64,000 bases of DNA from Bacillota bacterium (GCA_023423335.1 JAFAFU010000067.1:1-64000), one strand, 5' to 3'. Numbered from the stretch's first letter, positions 17,571 to 26,893 are shown. Numbers and translations: made by a program. The notes: generated by a model not told the origin, from the sequence alone.

Positions 17571-19149
17571 GCTCCCAATCGGCCACAGGGAGGAAGAACT
17601 GCCGGTAGCCGTCGCAAAAGCGATAAGGGTGCCGGTGGAAAAGCTTTCGAAAATAACGGTAATAAAAAAATCCATTGATGCCAGGAAAAAAGATGATATC
17701 AAATTCATCTACACAGTGGAGGTCACGGTACAAAAAGAGTATAAGGAAAAAGACCCGGAGATAGTAAGCCGGTGCAGGAATGTGAATATTACCCTGTCCG
17801 AGACTTCCCGATATGAATTCAGGCCTACCGGTATGGAGGGACTGAAGCATCCCCCGGTAATCGTGGGCACAGGACCGGCCGGGCTCTATTGTGCCTATCT
17901 GCTGGCGAAGCACGGCTATCAGCCCATCGTAATCGAACGGGGTTACGAGGTAAGCCGGAGAGTTCAGACCGTAGAGAGATACTGGTCAGGAGAGCCCCTG
18001 GACCCGGAATGCAATGTACAGTTCGGGGAGGGCGGAGCCGGAACCTTCTCCGACGGAAAGCTGAATACCCTGGTGAAGGATGCGACAAACCGGTATCCCT
18101 TCGTTATGGAAACCTTTGTGGAGCACGGGGCGCCCCCGGATATTCTTTTCATAAACAAACCTCATATCGGCACGGATCGGCTGCGGCTAGTTGTTGAAAG
18201 CATGCGAAAGGAAATCATCCGCCTGGGCGGTCAGGTACGGTTCGGTACGAAATTGACGGATATCACGGCAGAATGCGGCAGCCTGACCCGGATAGAGCTT
18301 AATCATAAAGAGGTCATTCCCTGTGAGGTCCTGATTACAGCGATCGGCCATAGTGCCAGGGATACCTTCGCAATGCTTTTACAAAAGGGTCTGAAATTAT
18401 CTCCGAAAGCCTTTGCCATCGGACTCAGGATCGAGCACCGGCAAAGTAAAATCAGCAGGAGCCAATACGGAGATTCTTTTGTTCACCTGCCCCCTGCCGA
18501 TTATAAGCTGACCCACCAGACCGGCTCCGGCCGCGGAGTTTATTCCTTCTGCATGTGTCCCGGCGGTTTTGTTGTCAACTCATCTTCGGAGGAGGGACAT
18601 ATCGCGGTAAACGGTATGAGTAATTATGCCAGGGATGAGGAGAACGCCAACAGTGCCATTGTAGTAACCGTTGGACCGGAGGATTTTGGCAGTCCTGAGC
18701 CGTTAAGCGGCATCGCTTTCCAGAGGAAATGGGAAGCCTTAAGCCATAAGGCAGGGAAAGGGAAAATACCGGTACAATTATTTGGTGACTTGTTAAGAAA
18801 CAGGGAGAGTGTTACAATAGGTGGTATTAAACCCAATATCCGCGGAGGATACCGGCTGGCGAACCTGCAGGAATGTCTTCCTGCGAAGGTTAGGGAAGCC
18901 CTGATGGAAGGCATTCTCGCTTTTGACCATAAAATCAAGGGCTTTGCGGAGGAAGAGGCGGTACTTTCCGGAATAGAGACAAGAACCTCCTCCCCGGTGA
19001 GAATTCATAGAAACGAAGCGTATGAAAGTAATATAAAAGGAATCTATCCCTGCGGGGAAGGTGCCGGCTATGCCGGTGGAATTACCTCGGCTGCCATGGA
19101 TGGAATGAAGGTATTTGAAGCAATCGTATCAAAATACCGTCCCTCCTGA
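17548..19149 (+). CDS. Uncharacterised FAD-dependent dehydrogenase (COG2509 type)
   Basis: A 533-residue flavoprotein of a widespread Firmicutes family of unknown function. A small N-terminal domain (about 1-95, MIRVSQIKLPIGHREEELP) precedes the FAD fold starting at VIVGTGPAGLYCAYLLAKHG. The family motifs GGAGTFSDGKLNT and PCGEGAGYAGGITSAAMDG are present. AGGAGGG at 17531-17537 supports ATG 17548 rather than the TTG at 17539, which is too close. The coupling to the HI0933-family gene suggests a shared pathway or redox partner; that is inference. Confidence 0.83.
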   Translation: MIRVSQIKLPIGHREEELPVAVAKAIRVPVEKLSKITVIKKSIDARKKDDIKFIYTVEVTVQKEYKEKDPEIVSRCRNVNITLSETSRYEFRPTGMEGLKHPPVIVGTGPAGLYCAYLLAKHGYQPIVIERGYEVSRRVQTVERYWSGEPLDPECNVQFGEGGAGTFSDGKLNTLVKDATNRYPFVMETFVEHGAPPDILFINKPHIGTDRLRLVVESMRKEIIRLGGQVRFGTKLTDITAECGSLTRIELNHKEVIPCEVLITAIGHSARDTFAMLLQKGLKLSPKAFAIGLRIEHRQSKISRSQYGDSFVHLPPADYKLTHQTGSGRGVYSFCMCPGGFVVNSSSEEGHIAVNGMSNYARDEENANSAIVVTVGPEDFGSPEPLSGIAFQRKWEALSHKAGKGKIPVQLFGDLLRNRESVTIGGIKPNIRGGYRLANLQECLPAKVREALMEGILAFDHKIKGFAEEEAVLSGIETRTSSPVRIHRNEAYESNIKGIYPCGEGAGYAGGITSAAMDGMKVFEAIVSKYRPS

Positions 19150-19230
19150 AAGTAAGAAGACTTCCCCTTACAAAGGATATAAAGAGTAAAACACGTTTTA
19201 ATAACATATGAGAAAGGTATGGTTATTAGT

Positions 19231-20085
19231 ATGCAGGAGAGAGAGTGCCTGAAGGATAAGAAAAGAATCGTGGTTAAGATCGGATCATCCTCCCTAACCC
19301 ATCCGGAGACCGGAAGTCTGAACCTGGACAAAATGGAGCGTCTGATCCGAATTCTGACGGATCTGAAAAATCAAGGCAAAGATGTTATTTTAGTAACGTC
19401 CGGTGCGATTGCGGTTGGCAGAAAAGCCCTCAGTTTGGCAGAAAAGCCCGCGGAACGCTCCATCAAGCAGGCCTGTGCCGCAGTTGGTCAGGCAAGGCTG
19501 ATGATGGTATACCAGAAGCTTTTTGCGGAATATAACCAGATGGCCGCACAGATTCTGATGACGAAGTATACGATGATTAATGATATCAGCAGACAGAATG
19601 CCCGGAATACCTTTGATGAATTATTTAAAATGGGGGTAATTCCGATTGTAAACGAAAATGATACGGTATCTACGGATGAGCTGGATTTTGGGGATAATGA
19701 TACACTGTCCGCCATTGTAACCGCTCTGGTCGGAGGAGACCTTCTGATACTCTTATCCGATATTGACGGATTATATACGGATGATCCCCATACGAATGAA
19801 GAAGCTACATTAATTCCCGTCGTCAACGAGATCGGGGAGGATTTATGCAATATGGCAAAGGCTTCAACCGGGGGCTCCCTGGGGACCGGAGGTATGGCTA
19901 CCAAGGTTTCCGCAGCCAGGATCGCAACCTATTCCGGAGCGGATATGGTCATTGCCAACGGTGAAAATGTCAGGAATATTAATTATGCCCTGGAGGGCAG
20001 GAACGTAGGAACGCTGTTTCTTGCCCATAAAGCGGAGAATTTCAATTTATTGGATTATATCAAGACAAAACAGTACCCGAATTAA
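19231..20085 (+). CDS. proB: Glutamate 5-kinase
   Basis: Phosphorylates L-glutamate to glutamyl-5-phosphate, the first step of proline synthesis. The 284 residues contain the amino-acid kinase motifs KRIVVKIGSSSLT, LVTSGAIAVGRKAL, NENDTVSTDELDFGDND and GGLGTGGMATKV-like GSLGTGGMATKVSAA. It lacks the C-terminal PUA domain of longer ProB proteins such as that of E. coli. Two in-frame ATGs (19219, 19231) follow AGAAAGG; the second has the better spacing. First gene of a proB-DUF896-cyclo-ligase-proA operon. Confidence 0.93.
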   Translation: MQERECLKDKKRIVVKIGSSSLTHPETGSLNLDKMERLIRILTDLKNQGKDVILVTSGAIAVGRKALSLAEKPAERSIKQACAAVGQARLMMVYQKLFAEYNQMAAQILMTKYTMINDISRQNARNTFDELFKMGVIPIVNENDTVSTDELDFGDNDTLSAIVTALVGGDLLILLSDIDGLYTDDPHTNEEATLIPVVNEIGEDLCNMAKASTGGSLGTGGMATKVSAARIATYSGADMVIANGENVRNINYALEGRNVGTLFLAHKAENFNLLDYIKTKQYPN

Positions 20086-20102
20086 ACAGAAAGGTATCAG
20101 CT

Positions 20103-20375
20103 ATGGATAATTTACGGATCGACAGAATTAATGAGCTTTATCACAAATCACAGAGTGTCGGACTGACGGAAGAGGAAAAGGCGGAACAGTTGCGTTTGAG
20201 AACCGAATATGTTGCGGCCATCCGCCGGAATCTTCGGGGTACTCTGGAACAGGTGTCCTTTGTTAATCCGGACGGAACACTGACAAGGGCAAAGGATCTT
20301 CGTGACATGAACATGGAACTGCCGGCGGAAGATATAAGAGGTAATATGGATGACAAAGGCGGAAATAAGGAATAA
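20103..20375 (+). CDS. DUF896 (YnzC-type) small protein
   Basis: A 90-residue, highly charged helical protein of the DUF896 family, whose members include the SOS-linked YnzC of Bacillus; function unknown. IDRINELYHKSQSVGLTEEEK and EYVAAIRRNLRGTLEQV are the conserved segments. AGAAAGG precedes the ATG, 17 bases after proB. Its last 26 bases overlap the cyclo-ligase start. I see no reason in the sequence for its place between proline genes. Confidence 0.85.
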   Translation: MDNLRIDRINELYHKSQSVGLTEEEKAEQLRLRTEYVAAIRRNLRGTLEQVSFVNPDGTLTRAKDLRDMNMELPAEDIRGNMDDKGGNKE

Positions 20376-21009
20376 AATGAAAGCAAAGAGAAACTCCCTG
20401 ACCAGGGAAGAACAGCTCCGGCAGTGCAATGCAATTTGCGAGAGGCTGTTTTGTCTTGAAATCTGGTTAAAGAGCAGGCTGCTTTTTACCTACCTGTCCT
20501 TCCGGTCAGAGGCGGATACCTGGGGAATTGTTCATGAGGCTCTGTCCGGTCCTGTTAATCAGCGCAAGAAGGTATATGTTCCCCGGGTGGAAGAAAAACG
20601 CCTGGAGTTTTATGAAATTAACAAAACAAGTTCCCTTAAGCCGAGCCGCTTCGGAGTGATGGAACCGGAGAAAGACCTTCGGACACTTTATATATCCCCG
20701 CACCATCAAGCCGGTAAAGGAACCATCGAAAAGCCGGGAACCGTTATGAAAGCTGACCAGCCGCTAAGACTGATGCTTATGCCGGGCCTGGCCTTTGATC
20801 CGGCAGGCAGCCGCATCGGTTATGGCGCAGGCTATTATGATCGTTATTTGACCGGGCATTCGAACTACGGATTTATCAAAGCTGCCCTGGCCTATGATTT
20901 TCAGATTATGGACAATATTTTTTCAGAGGATCATGATGTCAGGATGGATTATATTATAACACCCACGCGGCTTTTGACCTGCGGCAAAGCACCGGTTATG
21001 CCGTCTTAG
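20350..21009 (+). CDS. 5-formyltetrahydrofolate cyclo-ligase
   Basis: Converts 5-formyl-THF and ATP to 5,10-methenyl-THF. The 219 residues carry the signature FDPAGSRIGYGAGYYDRYL and an N-terminal KAEIRNKMKAKRNSL typical of the family. ATG 20350 has AGAGG eight bases upstream; ATG 20377 is possible but less well placed. It overlaps the DUF896 gene by 26 bases and is followed by proA after 19 bases, so it is co-transcribed with proline genes; no metabolic link is obvious. Confidence 0.9.
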   Translation: MTKAEIRNKMKAKRNSLTREEQLRQCNAICERLFCLEIWLKSRLLFTYLSFRSEADTWGIVHEALSGPVNQRKKVYVPRVEEKRLEFYEINKTSSLKPSRFGVMEPEKDLRTLYISPHHQAGKGTIEKPGTVMKADQPLRLMLMPGLAFDPAGSRIGYGAGYYDRYLTGHSNYGFIKAALAYDFQIMDNIFSEDHDVRMDYIITPTRLLTCGKAPVMPS

Positions 21010-21028
21010 TATTGAGAGGAGGAATACC

Positions 21029-22276
21029 ATGATTAACCTTGAGGAAATCGGAGGAAGAGCCAGAACTGCGGCTACGTTTCTGAACCTGCTGCAGCAGGAG
21101 GAGAAGAATAACGCGCTCCGGTCCTGTGCACAGGCATTATTGGAGAATGAAGCCGAGATACTGTCTGCTAATGAGAAGGATGTAGCAAATTCCGAACAAA
21201 ACGGAGTCAAAAGCTCACTGATTGACCGTCTGCGCTTAAATCCCTCCAGATTACAGGCAATGGCAGCCGGCATCCTGGAGATATGCTCCCTGCAGGATCC
21301 GGTCGGAGAAGTATTATCCATGCAGGTAAGACCGAATGGTCTTTCCATCGGACAAAAGCGGGTGCCCTTAGGAGTCATCGGAATCATCTATGAATCCCGT
21401 CCCAATGTAACCAGCGATGCCTTCAGCCTGTGCTTTAAAGCAGGTAATGCTGTGATTCTGCGCGGCGGAAGTGATGCGATTCATTCCAATATAGCCATCA
21501 CGAAAGCGCTGCGGCAGGGGCTTAAGGAAGCAGGCTGTCCGGAGGATGCGGTCCAGCTTTTAGAGGATACCTCCAGAGAAACTGCCAGCCGGATGATGAA
21601 GCTGAACCGGTACATAGATGTCTTAATCCCCAGAGGCGGCGCAGGACTGATCCAGTCCGTAATCGAGAACAGTACAATCCCTGTGATAGAGACCGGAACC
21701 GGCAATTGTCATGTTTACGTAGATGAATACGCAGATTTTACTATGGCACTGGACATCATTGACAACGCCAAGACCCAGAGACTGGGGGTATGTAATACCT
21801 GTGAATCTCTGGTTATCCATGAAAAAATCAGCAAAGAACTGATACCCCTGCTTTATGAACGTCTCCATGCGAAAGAGATCGAGATCCGGGCGGATGAAAC
21901 AGGCTGTTCCATTGCAAAGGGATGTGTACCGGCTACAGAAGAGGATTATGGCAGAGAATATCTGGATAAAATCATATCCCTCAAGGTTGTTGACAGTATT
22001 GAGGAAGCAATTGCCCATATCAACAAATACAATACAAAGCACTCGGAGGCGATCATAACCAGGGATTATGACCATGCGATGAAATTTCTGAATGAGATCG
22101 ATGCAGCGGCTGTGTATGTGAATGCCTCCACCCGATTTACAGACGGAAGCGAGTTCGGTATGGGGGCTGAGATCGGCATCAGCACGCAGAAGCTCCATGC
22201 CAGAGGACCGATGGGGCTTAAGGAACTGACCACAACGAAATATATCATATTCGGAAACGGTCAAATCAGGCAGTAA
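21029..22276 (+). CDS. proA: Gamma-glutamyl phosphate reductase
   Basis: NADPH-dependent reduction of glutamyl-5-phosphate to glutamate-5-semialdehyde, which cyclises towards proline. The 415 residues are full length. The catalytic cysteine lies in LGVCNTCESLVIH, and SRPNVTSDAFSLCFKAGNA and FGMGAEIGISTQKLHARGPMG are conserved. It completes the proB-proA pair; the last enzyme, proC, is at 30874-31680. AGGAGG precedes the ATG. hflK follows after only 19 bases and may share the transcript. Confidence 0.95.
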   Translation: MINLEEIGGRARTAATFLNLLQQEEKNNALRSCAQALLENEAEILSANEKDVANSEQNGVKSSLIDRLRLNPSRLQAMAAGILEICSLQDPVGEVLSMQVRPNGLSIGQKRVPLGVIGIIYESRPNVTSDAFSLCFKAGNAVILRGGSDAIHSNIAITKALRQGLKEAGCPEDAVQLLEDTSRETASRMMKLNRYIDVLIPRGGAGLIQSVIENSTIPVIETGTGNCHVYVDEYADFTMALDIIDNAKTQRLGVCNTCESLVIHEKISKELIPLLYERLHAKEIEIRADETGCSIAKGCVPATEEDYGREYLDKIISLKVVDSIEEAIAHINKYNTKHSEAIITRDYDHAMKFLNEIDAAAVYVNASTRFTDGSEFGMGAEIGISTQKLHARGPMGLKELTTTKYIIFGNGQIRQ

Positions 22277-22295
22277 AAGAAAGTGAGGAAAAATA

Positions 22296-23261
22296 ATGGC
22301 TGGAAATATTTATGGTTTTCCGTCGGGAGATGACTTCAAGGTATTTATGCGGAAGTTTAGAGGTATATTCTTCCTGGTATTGGCATTGGCCGCGGCAGTA
22401 ATCCTGTTTTTCGGGGCCTTTTATACAATCAAGGAACAGGAAAAAGCGGTCGTAATCACCTTTGGTAAAGCGAAAACCGTCAGCGAAGCAGGGCTTCATT
22501 TTAAGATACCGGTGATCCAGAAGGTTGAGAAGGTAGATACTACTATCAAAGGCTTCTCCATCGGCTATGATATGACGACGAATGCTAAGATCGAGTCAGA
22601 ATCCATGATGATTACCTCCGATTTTAATTTTGTTAATGTAGATTTCTTTGTGGAATATACGGTGACCGATCCCGTGAAGGCTTTATATGCCTCAACCGAT
22701 CCGGTGATTATCTTAAAGAGCATTGCACAGAGCAGTATTCGTACGATTGTGGGAAGCTATAATGTGGATAGTGTCATAACGACCGGGAAATACGAAATCC
22801 AGTCCGCCATTAAGATGTCCATTCTGGATAAGATGGAGGCACAGGATATCGGTATCCAACTGGTGAACATCACAATCCAGGATTCCGAGCCCCCGACAGA
22901 ACAGGTTATGGAGGCCTTCAAATCGGTTGAGACTGCAAAGCAGGGAAAGGAAACAGCCCTGAACAATGCCAACAAATACCGTAATGAGAAGCTGCCGCAG
23001 GCGAAGGCAGAAGTGGATAAGATACTTCAGGAGGCGGAGTCCACCAAGACCCGGAGAATGAATGAGGCTGAGGCTGAGGTGGCCAGATTTAATGAGATGT
23101 ATGAGGAATATAGCAAATATCCTCTGATTACAAAGCAGAGAATGTTCTATGAGGCAATGGAGGCTGTACTTCCTTCCATGAAGGTCATCATTGACAGTGG
23201 AAGCTCAGGGGTGCAAAAGCTTCTGCCCCTGGAACCGTTAATGGAAGGAGGTAGCTACTGA
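22296..23261 (+). CDS. hflK: SPFH-domain membrane protein HflK
   Basis: Partner of HflC in a large membrane-bound cage that in E. coli encloses and modulates the FtsH protease. The 321 residues have one N-terminal membrane segment (about 24-46, GIFFLVLALAAAVILFFGAF), the SPFH domain beginning with KEQEKAVVITFGKA, and a long charged helix (KAEVDKILQEAESTKTRRMN) in the C-terminal half. The stop codon overlaps the hflC ATG by one base. No ftsH gene is in the window. Confidence 0.88.
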   Translation: MAGNIYGFPSGDDFKVFMRKFRGIFFLVLALAAAVILFFGAFYTIKEQEKAVVITFGKAKTVSEAGLHFKIPVIQKVEKVDTTIKGFSIGYDMTTNAKIESESMMITSDFNFVNVDFFVEYTVTDPVKALYASTDPVIILKSIAQSSIRTIVGSYNVDSVITTGKYEIQSAIKMSILDKMEAQDIGIQLVNITIQDSEPPTEQVMEAFKSVETAKQGKETALNNANKYRNEKLPQAKAEVDKILQEAESTKTRRMNEAEAEVARFNEMYEEYSKYPLITKQRMFYEAMEAVLPSMKVIIDSGSSGVQKLLPLEPLMEGGSY

Positions 23262-24145
23262 TGGCTAAGAATATAAAGAAGATTTCAGGAGCTATATTAT
23301 TTGTATTCCTGATTGCAGGCATCATCGTGCTGGTATCCTCCCTGGTAATAACTAAGGAAAATGAATATACCGTAGTAAAACAGTTTAATAAGATTGACCG
23401 TGTCATCAGCAGTGCGGGCCTTTCCTTTAAGGTTCCTTTTGTCGAGACCGTCGATAAGCTGCCAAAACAGCTTCAGTTCTATGACATGACAGAATCCGAT
23501 GTCATTACGATGGATAAGAAAACTATGGTAGTGGACAGCTATGTATTGTGGAAGATCACCGATCCCACTACCTTTGCCCAAGCGTTGAATTCCTCCGTGG
23601 CATCAGCGGAAGGCAGAATTGACTCCACCGTATATAATGCAATAAAGAATGTCATCAGCTCCATGTCCCAGGCAGAGGTGATCAGTGGAAGGGACGGAGA
23701 ATTAAGTCTTGCCTTTATGGAGAATATCGGAAACACAATGGGCCAATACGGAATAGAACTGATATCGGTTGAGACAAAGCATCTGGATCTGCCCAGTGAC
23801 AATAAGGCGGCCGTATTCGACCGAATGATTTCAGAACGCTCCCAAATCGCCGCTACTTATACGGCGGAGGGTGAATCCGAGGCTCAGATGATCCGTAATA
23901 CAACGGATAAGGAAGTTGCCATCAGCATCTCCAATGCCGAAACCTCGGCGGCGAAGATCATTGCAGAGGGTGAAGCGGGATATATGAAGATCCTGTCGGA
24001 TGCTTATTCCGATCAGGCCAGGAGTGAATTCTATACCTTCATCCGCTCCCTTGAGGCGGCCAGGGCTTCTCTAAGCGGAACGGATAAAACCTTAATCCTC
24101 TCAGAGGATTCCCCGATTGCACAGATATTCTACAAACTTGACTAG
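23261..24145 (+). CDS. hflC: SPFH-domain membrane protein HflC
   Basis: Second subunit of the HflK/HflC membrane complex. The 294 residues have an N-terminal membrane segment at about 9-28 (GAILFVFLIAGIIVLVSSL), the SPFH region (TKENEYTVVKQFNKIDRVI, SAGLSFKVPF) and the helical AEGESEAQMIRNTTDKEVA segment typical of HflC. Its order and one-base overlap with hflK are conserved across bacteria. Confidence 0.88.
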   Translation: MAKNIKKISGAILFVFLIAGIIVLVSSLVITKENEYTVVKQFNKIDRVISSAGLSFKVPFVETVDKLPKQLQFYDMTESDVITMDKKTMVVDSYVLWKITDPTTFAQALNSSVASAEGRIDSTVYNAIKNVISSMSQAEVISGRDGELSLAFMENIGNTMGQYGIELISVETKHLDLPSDNKAAVFDRMISERSQIAATYTAEGESEAQMIRNTTDKEVAISISNAETSAAKIIAEGEAGYMKILSDAYSDQARSEFYTFIRSLEAARASLSGTDKTLILSEDSPIAQIFYKLD

Positions 24146-24226
24146 TTTTCAAAGGGAGTAATCTTTCCGCATAGGACAAAATCTGCCTTCATATGCTGTG
24201 ATAAGTATATAGTAGGAGTGCGTCCT

Positions 24227-25195
24227 ATGATAGTCAACATGGAAGAACCCTTATATTCCTGCGATAAATTAATATCCGATGCCAAAGCTTTGGCGGAAGA
24301 ATACCATAAAGTAATCCAGTATGTCACGATTGGCAGATCCCATGACAATCGTGACATCGTTATGCTTAAATTGGGCTATGGGAAAAAAATTCTGCTGTTC
24401 AGTTCCGGGGTTCATGGAAGAGAAACCATCAACCCCATCGTAACCATGAAGCTGGCTGAATTTTATGCCGAATATTATACAAAATATGCCGGACAAAATG
24501 AACATAAGCAGCGGCAGCTGATCGAACCTCCGAGCTATCTTACGGAAGAATACGGGGAGCAGCTCTTTGGCAGATGTATCCATGAGCTGCTGCAGACCTT
24601 CACCATCCTGTTAATTCCTCTATTAAATCCGGATGGATATATGATATCATTATCAGGATATGATATCCTCCGGGATTCCGGCTTAAGACAGAAGGCAATC
24701 GCAAGAAATATTCCTCATTCCATATGGAAATACAATGCAAGAGGAGCGGATATCAACCGCAATTTCCCCAGCAGGCTCTGGAGACCGAAAGGTCCGGGCG
24801 ATTATGCGGCCAGTGAAAATGAAACCAAGGCATTGATTGCGGTATTCCACCAATACCGGATCCGGGGATATATCGATCTTCATTCCAGGGGAAGGGCCAT
24901 CTATTATTACCGGAAGAGAATGCCGGAGCTTTATAATGAAAGACAGCTGCAGGCGGCGAAACGGCTGCAGGAGATAACAAAATATGAACTGATGCCCCCG
25001 GCGGAGGAAGTGGAACCCGGTGACACAGGAGGAAATACGGTACATTACTTCTCCGAGCATTTCTATAAGCTTGCCTTAACAATAGAAACTGTGGAGGATG
25101 AGGCGGATTTTCCGCTTGAGAACAGATACCGGGCTTCCACCTTCGAGGAACTGAAGCTGATGTTCTTTGAGCTGGGAAGTCTGATGATTAACTAG
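24227..25195 (+). CDS. M14-family zinc carboxypeptidase, apparently cytoplasmic
   Basis: Zinc peptidase of 322 residues. Metal ligands are His63 and Glu66 in GVHGRE and His219 in DLHSRG; the catalytic Glu is at about 287 in TIETVEDE. INRNFPSRLW and LLNPDGYMI are typical M14 substrate-site segments. No signal peptide or membrane segment is seen, whereas γ-D-glutamyl-diaminopimelate M14 peptidases are often exported, so the substrate may be an intracellular muropeptide; this is inference. TAGGAG at 24213-24218 supports the ATG at 24227. It lies 81 bases after hflC and 12 before miaB. Confidence 0.85.
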   Translation: MIVNMEEPLYSCDKLISDAKALAEEYHKVIQYVTIGRSHDNRDIVMLKLGYGKKILLFSSGVHGRETINPIVTMKLAEFYAEYYTKYAGQNEHKQRQLIEPPSYLTEEYGEQLFGRCIHELLQTFTILLIPLLNPDGYMISLSGYDILRDSGLRQKAIARNIPHSIWKYNARGADINRNFPSRLWRPKGPGDYAASENETKALIAVFHQYRIRGYIDLHSRGRAIYYYRKRMPELYNERQLQAAKRLQEITKYELMPPAEEVEPGDTGGNTVHYFSEHFYKLALTIETVEDEADFPLENRYRASTFEELKLMFFELGSLMIN

Positions 25196-25207
25196 ATAGG
25201 AGTCAGG

Positions 25208-26686
25208 ATGGAAAGACAAAATACCAATGTTAATGAGCTGGAAGCAGCGAAGCAATTGATTATTATGCAGGAACTGAAGGTTCGGTTTGACCGGGAGTAT
25301 CAGAAAACCGGAATACACAAAACCTATCATATTGAAACCTTCGGCTGTCAGATGAATGCCAAGGATTCGGAGAAGATTTCCGGAATTCTCCGGCAGATCG
25401 GGTATGTGGAGACGGATACGGAGGAAGCGGATTTTGTCCTGTATAATACCTGTACCGTGCGGGAAAATGCAAATAACAGGGTTTACGGAAGATTAGGTTA
25501 TCTGGGAAAATTAAAAAAAAGCCGCCCCGGAATGCTGATCGCCCTCTGCGGCTGTATGATGCAGGAAGCCAAGGTAGTGGAGAAGATTAAGACAAGCTAC
25601 CGTTTTGTAGATATCATTTTCGGTACCCATAATATCTTCAAGCTGGCGGAGCTTTTAAAACTCCGCCTGGATAATGAGGAATACCAGGTCACAGACCAGG
25701 ATAATAAAGTAATAAAAGCTCCGAAAAAGCATCATAAAATGGTCATTGATCTCTGGAAGGACACGGAGATGATCGTGGAAAACCTTCCGGCGGATCGGAA
25801 GTACAGCTTCAAGGCCGGTGTCAATATCATGTTCGGCTGCAATAATTTCTGCAGCTATTGTATCGTTCCTTATGTCAGAGGGAGGGAGCGCAGCCGGAAT
25901 CCTCAGGATGTTCTGGAGGAGATTAAAGCCCTGGCAGCGGACGGAGTCGTAGAAATCATGCTGCTTGGTCAGAATGTCAATTCCTATGGCAAGAATCTGG
26001 AGACTCCGATGACCTTTGCAGGATTATTGTCGGAGATTGAGAAGATCGATGGGATCGAGCGAATCCGTTTCATGACCTCCCATCCGAAGGATCTGTCCCA
26101 GGAGCTGATCGAGGTTATGGGGAAGAGCAGGAAGATCTGCAAGCATCTGCATCTACCCCTGCAGTCCGGAAGCTCCAGACTGCTGAGCATCATGAATCGT
26201 CATTATACAAAGGAAAGCTATCTGGACTTGGTGGACCGGATCCGTACGGCGGTACCGGATATCTCCCTGACCACGGATATCATCGTTGGATTTCCGCAAG
26301 AAACGGAAGAGGATTTTTTAGAGACGATGGATGTGGTAAAAAGAGTTGGCTTTGACAGCGCTTTTACCTTCCTCTATTCCAAGAGAACCGGTACTCCGGC
26401 GGCAACGATGGAAAATCAGGTGGACGAAGCCACCGCAAAGCACCGCTTTGACCGTCTCTTAGCTGAAATACAGGCGTCTTCGGAAAAGTGCGCCGGCAGG
26501 GAAGAGCATACGTACCAGACGGTTCTGGTGGAGGAGGTTAATTCTCAGGATTCCACCCTTCTGACCGGAAGATTAAGCAATAATCTGCTGGTACATTTTC
26601 CGGGAAACAAAGAACTGATAGGAAAAATTATTGAGGTTTATCTGGAAGAGAATAAAGGCTTTTATTATATGGGCAGGCTTTCTTAG
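25208..26686 (+). CDS. miaB: tRNA-2-methylthio-N6-isopentenyladenosine synthase
   Basis: Radical-SAM methylthiotransferase acting on i6A37 of tRNAs reading UNN codons. The 492 residues show an N-terminal [4Fe-4S] domain (HIETFGCQMNAKDSEKI, LYNTCTVRENANNRVYG, ALCGCMMQ), the radical-SAM cluster Cys211-xxx-Cys215-xx-Cys218 (GCNNFCSYCIVP), and a C-terminal TRAM domain. The N-terminal extension of about 35 residues is helical. It starts 12 bases after the peptidase gene. A second position-37 modification gene, trmO, is 3.3 kb downstream. Confidence 0.95.
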   Translation: MERQNTNVNELEAAKQLIIMQELKVRFDREYQKTGIHKTYHIETFGCQMNAKDSEKISGILRQIGYVETDTEEADFVLYNTCTVRENANNRVYGRLGYLGKLKKSRPGMLIALCGCMMQEAKVVEKIKTSYRFVDIIFGTHNIFKLAELLKLRLDNEEYQVTDQDNKVIKAPKKHHKMVIDLWKDTEMIVENLPADRKYSFKAGVNIMFGCNNFCSYCIVPYVRGRERSRNPQDVLEEIKALAADGVVEIMLLGQNVNSYGKNLETPMTFAGLLSEIEKIDGIERIRFMTSHPKDLSQELIEVMGKSRKICKHLHLPLQSGSSRLLSIMNRHYTKESYLDLVDRIRTAVPDISLTTDIIVGFPQETEEDFLETMDVVKRVGFDSAFTFLYSKRTGTPAATMENQVDEATAKHRFDRLLAEIQASSEKCAGREEHTYQTVLVEEVNSQDSTLLTGRLSNNLLVHFPGNKELIGKIIEVYLEENKGFYYMGRLS

Positions 26687-26695
26687 GGCTATAGT

Positions 26696-26717
26696 GTGAA
26701 AAATATCGATTTTTCAC
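26696..26717 (+). terminator. Palindromic hairpin after miaB
   Basis: Arms GTGAAAAAT (26696-26704) and ATTTTTCAC (26709-26717) around ATCG, directly after the miaB stop. The T run is inside the second arm and no further T tract follows, so termination is plausible but not certain. Confidence 0.5.
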
Positions 26718-26740
26718 AAAATAAATTGTAAACAATTCAC

Positions 26741-26801
26741 TTTGCAAATATTGTGCTGACGCCGGGATTCGCGGGTATCGGCGGCATGGAGGATTAATAT
26801 G
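26741..26801 (+). repeat. Dispersed RBS-hairpin repeat, copy B
   Basis: Nearly identical to copy A before hisD: 52 of 56 aligned bases, no gaps. It includes TTTGCAAATATTGTGCTG, the hairpin CGCCG (26760-26764) with CGGCG (26779-26783), GGAGG at 26788-26792 and an ATG at 26799. Unlike the other copies, no long gene follows; only a 25-codon frame. Confidence 0.75.
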
Positions 26802-26876
26802 CATAAATATAGTGAATTGCATGATTATAGTATGACATTTATTATTTTATGCATGCTAATATGTCAAAATAGATAA
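26799..26876 (+). CDS. Orphan 25-codon frame behind repeat copy B
   Basis: ATG at 26799 has GGAGG six bases upstream and reads 25 codons, beginning MHKYSELHDYSM and ending CQNR, with a short hydrophobic middle (TFIILCMLI). Nothing in it is recognisable. It may be a small peptide gene, a leader, or only the accidental continuation of a repeat that carries its own start codon. The rest of the 345-base gap from 26687 to 27031 holds the miaB hairpin, repeat copy B and the rny promoter. Confidence 0.2.
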   Translation: MHKYSELHDYSMTFIILCMLICQNR

Positions 26877-26893
26877 ATTATTCATCACTACAC

